Part shown: piece by piece, positions 36,959-43,277 of the stretch
Numbering within the stretch: position 1 is the first letter of the stretch
How the letters are laid out: every line of letters starts with the position of its first letter
Origin: Paramesorhizobium salinisoli
GTDB lineage: Bacteria; Pseudomonadota; Alphaproteobacteria; Rhizobiales; Rhizobiaceae
Assembly: GCF_003335045.1 (NCBI RefSeq)
Contig: NZ_QOZG01000001.1
Location: 496,001-560,000 of the forward strand
Length of the DNA: 64,000 nt
Direction of reading: 5' to 3'
Notes under the pieces: generated by a model
Databases searched by the model: none
Told to the model about the DNA's origin: nothing
What the model saw: the letters and a program-made list of their open reading frames with translations, nothing else
Made by a program: the position numbers and the translations under genes

Positions 36959-38068
36959 TTACGCTGCGTTTGCCGCCTCTACGCGCTCGAACACCGGCAT
37001 CCGCACCGACCGGGCCACGCCCAGATCCGTCCACCGCAAATCAGGCTGCAAACGTCCCTGCTCCAGTGCTGCCTCCAGTACGTTGAACCGGATGAAACTG
37101 GACGCACGATAGTCCGGATCGGCGAACCCCATCGCCGTGAGACCGTCTCGTATGTCCTCGATCGCCTCCTCCAGGAAAACCTTGGGCTGATGGTCCGGCG
37201 CGAGCGACCGATAAAGCTCGAAATTCACGCGGTAGGAGCGTTTGTCCGGCGGTGCGTTCCGGTTGATGTCGATCTCTGTCCCGGGAATGGTTGCGCGCAC
37301 GGCCTCTGCCAGTTCCGCCACCTGATAATTCCATTCCTCGCATCCTGCATTCACCGCAAGAAACTTGTCGCCCGCCGAAGAGGCACGCGACATCGCCCAC
37401 TCGATCGCCCGCGCCATGTCCTTCACATGGATGAGCGGCCGCCAGGGAGTGCCGTCGCTCAGCACCGAAATACGGCCCGTCGTCAGCGCAGATGCGACGA
37501 AATCGTTGAGCACGAGGTCGAGTCGGACACGGCCCGAAAATCCGCATGCCGTGGCGAAGCGCAATGCGGTTACAGTCATATCGCTGTTGGCGCAGACATC
37601 CCTGAGGCCTATCTCCGCTCCCACCTTGGACCTTGCATAGGCAGTCAAAGGGTTCAGACCGTCATTCTCCGCGCGCGCGCCGCCCTCGGCATAGCCGTAC
37701 ATCGAGCAACTCGAGGCAAAAACGAAGCTCTTCACTCCGGCCTGCGCGGCAAGCTCCGCCACGCGGATCGTCGCCTTCTGGTTGATTTCTTCCGTGACTG
37801 CCTCAAAGCGAAATCCCATCGGATCGTTGGAAACAGCAGCCAGATGTACAACCGCATCGACCCCCTCGAACAGAGACCGGTCTAGGTCGCGTACGTCGCG
37901 GAAAATTTGGATATCAACCGCACATTCGGGAAGATTTTTCTGGGTTATACAGTGAGCAAAAAGCCCGCTATCCACGCCAATGATAGTTGAATGTGGAACA
38001 ATATCCCGAATATGCGAGATAAGAGCGGGTCCGACATAACCCATATTTCCCGTAATCATAATATTCAT
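36959..38068 (-). CDS. NAD-dependent epimerase/dehydratase (extended SDR), nucleotide-sugar type
   Basis: 369 aa. Extended SDR: NIMITGNMGYVGPALISHIR at the N-terminus gives the G-x2-G-x2-G cofactor site; VVHLAAVSNDP near 72; FASSCSMYG near 114 and AYARSK near 137-142 provide the catalytic Ser/Tyr/Lys; RFATACGFSGRVRLDLVLND near 166 is the sugar-binding part. It should epimerise, dehydrate or reduce a nucleotide sugar, and could be the missing 4,6-dehydratase-like step after cytidylyltransferase. Start at 38068; the frame opens at 38125 without good evidence. A TTGCAGTGCA motif stands 112 bp before it. Confidence 0.85.
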   Translation of the reverse strand: MNIMITGNMGYVGPALISHIRDIVPHSTIIGVDSGLFAHCITQKNLPECAVDIQIFRDVRDLDRSLFEGVDAVVHLAAVSNDPMGFRFEAVTEEINQKATIRVAELAAQAGVKSFVFASSCSMYGYAEGGARAENDGLNPLTAYARSKVGAEIGLRDVCANSDMTVTALRFATACGFSGRVRLDLVLNDFVASALTTGRISVLSDGTPWRPLIHVKDMARAIEWAMSRASSAGDKFLAVNAGCEEWNYQVAELAEAVRATIPGTEIDINRNAPPDKRSYRVNFELYRSLAPDHQPKVFLEEAIEDIRDGLTAMGFADPDYRASSFIRFNVLEAALEQGRLQPDLRWTDLGVARSVRMPVFERVEAANAA

Positions 38069-38424
38069 CTTCGCAGACCCCAAATTCACAATATATACTT
38101 GTGTAAGCGTCATTCTAAACTTCAAAATCCGAAGTTTAGATCAAGATAAACTTTACGCACGGCGAAATGTGCTATTTTGTTGCAGTGCAACGTAGCATAG
38201 GTTTTTTTAACTATCTAGGGGGAAATACAACTAATAGGGAACAAATTTGTTAGGATGCGGAAATCTAACGTGATTTTGCAATTCAACCCTGAATTTTGGC
38301 TATCTGTACAGGGGCCGGCATGAGAGTGCCCTCTCCGCGCCCTTTTGGGTCGTCGGCAACGCAACCGGACATGTAAAACCGGACCGGCACTGCCGGCGCC
38401 TATCCAATTCATAATGATATTTTA
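38069..38424. other. SDR promoter region up to the LysR gene end
   Basis: 356 bp without a convincing gene. The right part (38300-38400) is GC-rich with small inverted repeats such as CGGCACTGCCG. The left part is AT-rich and holds the GTTGCAGTGCAAC palindrome. Confidence 0.6.
38179..38191. promoter_or_regulatory. exo-cluster motif copy 8 (CDP-sugar operon promoter)
   Basis: GTTGCAGTGCAAC, a 13-bp palindrome around a central G; the core TTGCAGTGCA is at 38180-38189. It is the most symmetric of the eight copies and links this operon to the exo cluster. Confidence 0.55.
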
Positions 38425-39318
38425 CTATGACTGGGGTTTCATCATGGTCACAGCTTCCACGACGGCCCGCAGCCCGGCATCCAGGATTTTGTCGTTGCGC
38501 AGCACAAGACCAAGTTGCCGCACCAAACGCGGCCGGAGCGACCGCACCTCCAAATTGCCCTGGGAACCGCTTCCGTCCACCGCCAGCCGCGGCAGCACCG
38601 CGCAGCCCAGTCCGGCACCGACCAGTTTCTTGATCGCTTCAACGCTGCCGAGTTCCATGACCGGTTTCGGCACCAGGCGAGCATCGCGAAACCAGCCGTC
38701 GATGATATCGCGCGAATGCCCTCCGGGCTCATAGAAAATCATGGGGCGTGCCATGAGTGATGCAGCGTCCACCATCGGTTGCGGGGGCGCATCCCCCGTC
38801 GCGAAGATCGCCACCTGCTCATCCCTGATCAACGGCGTGACCTGAAACATCCGGCCCACCGCCGGAAGCGTCACCAGCGCCACATCAATGCTGTTCTCCT
38901 CCACGCCTCTCAATATGTCGGGCGTGTTGCCCGTCCGCACGATAATCTCCAGTTGGGGGTAGTTGTTACGCAAATCTCGCAGGATCGGAGGCAGCAGATA
39001 GATGCAGGCCGTCGCCCCGGTTCCAAGACGCACACGTCCGACATTGCTGGTGCGATATTTTCCCATCGCGCTTCCCGCATCCGCCACCGCAGCGCTGATC
39101 CGGCTGATATGTTCGAGAAGCTCCTGCCCCGCCTGCGTTGGCGTGGCTTTCCTGCCTATCCGCTCCAGGAGCCTCACACCAAGCTGGCGCTCCAACTGCT
39201 TGACCTGCAAGCTGACGGCGGGCTGGCTGACGCCGATGCGCTCGGCGGCGGCGGAAAAACTCCCCGTTTCCACAACCCGGGCGAAAGCCTGGAGCTGGGT
39301 GAGATTGAAATCCTTCAT
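38425..39318 (-). CDS. LysR-family transcriptional regulator
   Basis: 297 aa. HTH at residues 1-65: NLTQLQAFARVVETGSFSAA and AERIGVSQPAVSLQVKQLER, the LysR recognition helix. The effector-binding domain follows (GRVRLGTGATACIYLLPPIL near 95; LVGAGLGCAVLPRLAV near 230). Start at the ATG of 39318, where LysR proteins normally begin; the frame is open to 39426. A perfect T-N11-A palindrome (39329-39345) lies just upstream, so it probably regulates itself and perhaps the divergent acetyltransferase gene. Effector unknown. Confidence 0.88.
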   Translation of the reverse strand: MKDFNLTQLQAFARVVETGSFSAAAERIGVSQPAVSLQVKQLERQLGVRLLERIGRKATPTQAGQELLEHISRISAAVADAGSAMGKYRTSNVGRVRLGTGATACIYLLPPILRDLRNNYPQLEIIVRTGNTPDILRGVEENSIDVALVTLPAVGRMFQVTPLIRDEQVAIFATGDAPPQPMVDAASLMARPMIFYEPGGHSRDIIDGWFRDARLVPKPVMELGSVEAIKKLVGAGLGCAVLPRLAVDGSGSQGNLEVRSLRPRLVRQLGLVLRNDKILDAGLRAVVEAVTMMKPQS

Positions 39319-39328
39319 CAAAGAAACC

Positions 39329-39345
39329 CTTATGACTCGCATAAG
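39329..39345. promoter_or_regulatory. LysR-type operator (T-N11-A palindrome)
   Basis: CTTATG-ACTCG-CATAAG, perfect 6-bp arms around 5 bp, containing the canonical TTATG-N5-CATAA. It lies 10 bp before the LysR start and 57 bp before the divergent acetyltransferase gene. Confidence 0.6.
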
Positions 39346-39401
39346 AACAATAAGCTTTATTTTGGAAGGGGCACGCGCCAAATAGATCGCAACACCAACC
39401 A

Positions 39402-39968
39402 ATGGAGCCATCCTTGCCAGTCCCATCCGCCATCGATCTCCTTCTGCGCAACAGCGAAACAGGCGACATACCGGAAATCACCGCGATCTATCGCCATGCG
39501 GTTCTCACCGGCTCGGCAAGCTTCGAAATCGAGCCGCCGTCCGAAACCGAAATGGCAAGGCGGCGCGAAGCGCTCGCCACCGGCAACTTTCCTTATGCGG
39601 TCGCGATCGTTTCAGGCAAACTGGCCGGCTATGCCTATGCCGGACCCTATCGGCCGAGGCCGGCCTATTCCAACACGGTGGAAAGCTCGGTCTATATACG
39701 CGAGGACTTCCAGGGCCGAGGCATCGGCAGGAAGCTGATGGCAAGGGTGATCGAGGAAGCCGAAGCGTCCGGCTTCCGGCAGATGGTGGCCGTCATCGGG
39801 GATTCCGGCAACCACGCTTCGGTCAGGCTACATGAAAGCCTCGGCTTTCGCGTTATCGGCACGCTGCAATCGGTCGGCTGGAAACACGGCCGGTGGCTGG
39901 ACACGGTCCTGGTTCAAAGGGCGCTCGGACCGGGAGATACGGCTCCGCCTTCAAGGACGGGCCGATAA
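39402..39968 (+). CDS. GNAT acetyltransferase, phosphinothricin/methionine-sulfone type
   Basis: 188 aa. RNSETGDIPEITAIYRHAVL near residue 16, GTASFE-like GSASFEIEPPS near 37, YAYAGPYRPRPAY near 75, the acetyl-CoA loop VYIREDFQGRGIGRKLM near 95-111 and SVGWKHGRWLDTVLVQRAL at the end are all features of the Pat/YncA-MnaT subfamily. These N-acetylate phosphinothricin, methionine sulfone or sulfoximine. Substrate not provable from sequence. Divergent from the LysR gene and convergent with arsH (stops 5 bp apart). Confidence 0.88.
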   Translation: MEPSLPVPSAIDLLLRNSETGDIPEITAIYRHAVLTGSASFEIEPPSETEMARRREALATGNFPYAVAIVSGKLAGYAYAGPYRPRPAYSNTVESSVYIREDFQGRGIGRKLMARVIEEAEASGFRQMVAVIGDSGNHASVRLHESLGFRVIGTLQSVGWKHGRWLDTVLVQRALGPGDTAPPSRTGR

Positions 39969-39973
39969 CGGCT

Positions 39974-40681
39974 TCAGATCGCCTTCAAATTCACCCGCGC
40001 CTCGAGCTTCGCCGCGTCTTCCTTGCGTTCGCTGTAGCGGTCGGTGAGATAGCCAGAGACATCGCGCGTCAATAGCGTGAACTTGACCAGTTCCTCCATC
40101 ACATCGACCACCCGGTCGTAATAGGAGGACGGCTTCATCCGGCCTGCCTCGTTGAACTCCTCAAAAGCTTTCGCCACCGAAGACTGGTTGGGAATGGTGA
40201 TCATGCGCATCCAGCGGCCGAGTATGCGCATCTGGTTGACGGCGTTGAAGCTCTGCGAGCCGCCGCAGACCTGCATGACGGCGAGCGTCCTCCCCTGCGT
40301 CGGCCGGATGGAGCCGACGGCAAGCGGTATCCAGTCGATCTGCGACTTGAGAACACCGCTCATCGCGCCGTGGCGCTCCGGGCTGACCCAGACCTGCCCT
40401 TCCGACCATTCGGCCAGCTTGCGCAACTCCTGTACCTTCGGATGGTCCACGGGCGCTCCATCCGGCAACGGCAAGCCCGAGGGATCGTAGATATGCGTCT
40501 CCGCCCCGAAATGCTCCAGAAGCCGGGCAGCCTCCTGCGCCAGGAAGCGGCTATAGGAGCGCTCGCGCAACGAGCCGTAGAGCAGCAAGATACGCGGCCG
40601 ATGCGTTGAAATCGGCGCCGAAAGCCCCGCGCGAACGGGAATATGAAGAACATCGGCAACGGCATTAGGCAAATCAGACAA
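39974..40681 (-). CDS. arsH: ArsH: NADPH-dependent FMN reductase / organoarsenical oxidase
   Basis: 235 aa. [20 protein letters not shown] near residue 30 is the flavodoxin-like FMN-binding start; [20 protein letters not shown] near 97 and [19 protein letters not shown] near 133 are ArsH signatures. ArsH oxidises trivalent organoarsenicals and gives resistance to them. Last gene of the ars operon; its start overlaps the end of arsC by 8 bases. Confidence 0.94.
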   Translation of the reverse strand: MSDLPNAVADVLHIPVRAGLSAPISTHRPRILLLYGSLRERSYSRFLAQEAARLLEHFGAETHIYDPSGLPLPDGAPVDHPKVQELRKLAEWSEGQVWVSPERHGAMSGVLKSQIDWIPLAVGSIRPTQGRTLAVMQVCGGSQSFNAVNQMRILGRWMRMITIPNQSSVAKAFEEFNEAGRMKPSSYYDRVVDVMEELVKFTLLTRDVSGYLTDRYSERKEDAAKLEARVNLKAI

Positions 40682-41096
40682 TGCGTCTTCCCTCTTGGTT
40701 AACGACAGCCTCGCCGTCCTCCTTGGCGAAGGCGCCCTTCTGCGGCAAAGGCAGGATGTCGAGCACCATCTCCGATGGCCGGCAGAGCCGGACGCCGAGC
40801 GGCGTCACGACAAACGGGCGGTTGATCAGAACAGGGTTCTCCAGCATGGCATCGAGAAGCGCGTCGTCGCTGAGTGCGGGATTGTCGAGGCCGAGTTCGA
40901 CATAGGGCGTGCCCTTCTCGCGGATGGCCTCGCGCACGCTCAAGCCGGCCTTTTCAATCATGCTTTTAAGCTGATCGCGGCTGGGCGGCGTTTTCAGATA
41001 TTCGATCACCTCGGGCTCGATACCCGCATTGCGGATCATGGCGAGCGTATTGCGCGACGTGCCGCACGCGGGATTGTGGTAGATTGTGACATCCAT
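40674..41096 (-). CDS. arsC: Arsenate reductase ArsC, glutaredoxin-dependent type
   Basis: 140 aa. [20 protein letters not shown] at the N-terminus carries the catalytic Cys11; the downstream arginines expected for arsenate binding are present (TPPSRDQL near 43 and [18 protein letters not shown] near 92). Reduces arsenate to arsenite with glutathione and glutaredoxin. I start at the ATG of 41096 because it aligns with the family; the frame is open to 41339. A second, unrelated arsenate reductase gene sits two genes upstream in the same operon. Confidence 0.93.
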   Translation of the reverse strand: MDVTIYHNPACGTSRNTLAMIRNAGIEPEVIEYLKTPPSRDQLKSMIEKAGLSVREAIREKGTPYVELGLDNPALSDDALLDAMLENPVLINRPFVVTPLGVRLCRPSEMVLDILPLPQKGAFAKEDGEAVVNQEGRRIV

Positions 41097-41107
41097 CGGA
41101 TGCTCCT

Positions 41108-42166
41108 TCAAATATGTTGCTGCTGCGCGGTTGGCTTGACGGATGCGCCCCGCTCGTACCAGCCCTTGCTGCGATTGACGATCCAGACGACCGACAGCAT
41201 CACAGGCACCTCGATCAGCACGCCGACGACCGTTGCCAGTGCCGCCCCCGAATTGAAGCCGAACAGGCTGATGGCTGCGGCCACCGCGAGCTCGAAGAAA
41301 TTGCTCGCGCCGATCAGCGCGGAAGGACCCGCCACGCAATGCCGCTCGCCGGAGATGCGATTGAGCAGATAGGCAAGGCCCGAATTGAAATAGACCTGGA
41401 TCAGGATCGGCACGGCCAGAAGCGCGATCACCAGCGGCTGCGCGATGATCTGCTCGCCCTGGAAGCCGAACAGCATGACGAGCGTTGCCAGCAGCGCTGC
41501 CAGCGACAGCGGCTGCAACGTGGCCAGCAAGCGATCCAGCCCTGCCTGCCCGCCACCGGCCAAAAGGCGGTTGCGCACGATTTGCGCGATGATCACCGGA
41601 ATGACGATATAGAGCACAACCGAAAGGACCAGCGTGTTCCAGGGCACCGTGATCGCCGAAAGACCCAGCAGCAGGCCAACGATAGGCGCAAAGGCGACGA
41701 TCATGATGGCATCGTTCAGCGCCACTTGCGATAGGGTGAAATGCGGTTCACCCTTGGTCAGGTTCGACCAGACGAAGACCATGGCAGTGCAGGGCGCGGC
41801 GGCCAGGATAATCAGCCCGGCGATATAGGAATCAATCTGCATTGCCGGCAGATAGGGCCTGAACAGCCAGCCGATGAAAAGCCAGCCGAGCAGCGCCATG
41901 GAAAAGGGCTTCACCGCCCAGTTGACGAACAAGGTGACGCCGATGCCGCGCCAGAATGTTCCGACTTCGCGAAGGGCAGCGAAATCGATGCGCAGCAGCA
42001 TCGGGATGATCATCAACCAGATCAGCACCGCCATCGGAATGTTGACCTTGGCGACCTCGAACGCGCCGATCGTGTGGAACAGGCCGGGCGCGAGATGACC
42101 GAGCGCAATACCGGCGACAATGCACAATGCGACCCAGAGGGTCAGGAAGCGTTCGAAAATCGACAT
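41108..42166 (-). CDS. acr3: Arsenite efflux permease ACR3
   Basis: 352 aa, ten hydrophobic helices. WVALCIVAGIALGHLAPGLF near residue 11, GIGVTLFVNWAVKPFSMALL near 75, LAAAPCTAMVFVWSNLTKGE near 122-141 with the conserved cysteine needed for arsenite transport, and ALNDAIMI near 149 identify the ACR3 (BASS superfamily) exporter rather than ArsB. Extrudes arsenite made by the two ArsC enzymes. Separated from the LMW-type gene by one base and from arsC by 11 bases. Confidence 0.95.
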   Translation of the reverse strand: MSIFERFLTLWVALCIVAGIALGHLAPGLFHTIGAFEVAKVNIPMAVLIWLMIIPMLLRIDFAALREVGTFWRGIGVTLFVNWAVKPFSMALLGWLFIGWLFRPYLPAMQIDSYIAGLIILAAAPCTAMVFVWSNLTKGEPHFTLSQVALNDAIMIVAFAPIVGLLLGLSAITVPWNTLVLSVVLYIVIPVIIAQIVRNRLLAGGGQAGLDRLLATLQPLSLAALLATLVMLFGFQGEQIIAQPLVIALLAVPILIQVYFNSGLAYLLNRISGERHCVAGPSALIGASNFFELAVAAAISLFGFNSGAALATVVGVLIEVPVMLSVVWIVNRSKGWYERGASVKPTAQQQHI

Positions 42167-42167
42167 A

Positions 42168-42695
42168 TTACGCTACATCCGTCTTGGGTGAAGATACGCC
42201 TTCAGTTCTGCCGATATCGTGCAGCTTTGTGTTCAGCGACATATGGTCGATTGCTTCCATCGGCAGGTTGAGGAAGGCGGAAATCCGGTTCTTGAGATAG
42301 CGGGCGGCAGTTGAAAAGGCGCGCTCCTTTTCGATATCGCTGCCCTCGACGGCCGCCGGATCCTCAATGCCCCAATGCGCCGTCATCGGCTGCCCCGGCC
42401 AGACAGGGCAGGCTTCGCCCGCAGCGCTGTCGCAGACGGTGAAGACGAAATCCATCTTGGGCGCGTCCGGCCCGGCAAACTCTTCCCAACCCTTCGAGCG
42501 AAAACCCTGCGAGGGATAACCAAGCGCATCCAGCACCTTCAGCGCTAGAGGATTGACCGTGCCCTTCGGCTGGCTGCCTGCCGAAAAGGCGTGAAAACGC
42601 CCCTGCCCCTCGGCCGTCAGAATGGATTCGGCCAGGATCGACCGGGCGGAATTGGCAGTGCAGAGAAAGAGAACATTGTAGATGCGATCAGCCAT
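42168..42695 (-). CDS. arsC: Arsenate reductase, low-molecular-weight phosphatase type
   Basis: 175 aa. YNVLFLCTANSARSILAES has the C-x5-R phosphatase loop (Cys12 to Arg18). FVFTVCDSAAGEACPVWPG near 83 brings the two further cysteines spaced as in thioredoxin-coupled ArsC. Residues after about 140 form a short extension not usual in the family. Reduces arsenate to arsenite by a Cys relay. First structural gene after arsR; unrelated in fold to the glutaredoxin-type arsC of the same operon. Confidence 0.92.
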   Translation of the reverse strand: MADRIYNVLFLCTANSARSILAESILTAEGQGRFHAFSAGSQPKGTVNPLALKVLDALGYPSQGFRSKGWEEFAGPDAPKMDFVFTVCDSAAGEACPVWPGQPMTAHWGIEDPAAVEGSDIEKERAFSTAARYLKNRISAFLNLPMEAIDHMSLNTKLHDIGRTEGVSSPKTDVA

Positions 42696-42707
42696 TGGAC
42701 CTCTCCT

Positions 42708-42829
42708 TAGATCACGACGATTTTGGATTGGTCCAATCCGAAATCATAAACGTGATCGATTCCAAAAAATGAGAGCATGATGTCGCCCGAAAACCGCTTC
42801 ACACTTTTCGGCATCATGCTCTCGGTGGA
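42708..42829. repeat. Dispersed palindromic repeat inside the ars operon
   Basis: Fills the 118-bp gap between arsR and the LMW arsenate reductase gene. It contains GGATTGG-T-CCAATCC (42725-42739) and a large hairpin with arms GAGCATGATG (42772-42781) and GGCATCATGCTC (42811-42822), with CCGAAAACCGCTTCACACTT inside. Diverged copies occur at 33777-33844 and, as a core only, at 8510-8575. Such sequences are spread through Brucella/Ochrobactrum-type genomes. Here it may attenuate transcription after arsR. Confidence 0.7.
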
Positions 42830-43158
42830 CAGCATGGAATGATGTCGGCGATCAGCGGCGCGCAAATATCCGGGTGGCCAGCACAGCAATCCTTCAGGAG
42901 ATAATTGAGCGCCCCGCGGATGCTCGCAAAATTGGCGCGATAGATGATCGAACGACTCTGCCGCTCGGAGACGATCAGCCCGGCGCGCGCCAGGATTGCC
43001 AGATGAGTCGACATCGTGTTCTGCGGAATATCGAGAAGCCGCGCAATCTCCCCCGCTGGCAGCCCATCGGGCTCGTGCATCACCAGAAGCCTGAATGCAT
43101 CCATGCGCGTCGGTTGGGCAAGGGCCGAGAAGGCCTCTATCGTTTGCATCTTTTCCAT
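42814..43158 (-). CDS. arsR: ArsR-family arsenic-responsive repressor
   Basis: 114 aa. Winged HTH: FSALAQPTRMDAFRLLVMHE at the start, LPAGEIARLLDIPQNTMSTH as the DNA-binding helices near 33-52. The classic CVC site of plasmid ArsR is absent from the DNA-recognition helix; instead Cys91-Cys92 and Cys99 (KDCCAGHPDIC) plus Cys109-Cys110 lie at the C-terminus, like the Acidithiobacillus-type ArsR sites. Start at 43158; the frame is open to 43194 (TTG). Controls the arsR-arsC-acr3-arsC-arsH operon. Its 3' end runs into the repeat element. Confidence 0.92.
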   Translation of the reverse strand: MEKMQTIEAFSALAQPTRMDAFRLLVMHEPDGLPAGEIARLLDIPQNTMSTHLAILARAGLIVSERQSRSIIYRANFASIRGALNYLLKDCCAGHPDICAPLIADIIPCCPPRA

Positions 43159-43178
43159 ATTTCGAGATATATCGATAT
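43157..43178. promoter_or_regulatory. Candidate ArsR operator
   Basis: AT-rich imperfect palindrome directly before and overlapping the arsR start codon; it contains the perfect ATATCGATAT (43169-43178) and TCGA-N6-TCGA (43162-43175). ArsR operators are usually AT-rich palindromes at this place. Confidence 0.45.
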
Positions 43179-43277
43179 GATTGGCGACTGTCAATCCGGA
43201 TCGAAGGAAATGCGAACGCCGATCTTGTTATTCTGATAGTCGACCCCGAGCGGAAAGCAGAGGACGCGGCTCCCGCA

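Noticed and set aside
43201-43277. Short frame on the minus strand ending VDYQNNKIGVRISFDPD just after the MFS gene
   Set aside because: Looks protein-like but has no start and no link to the MFS frame; too short to call a pseudogene remnant.
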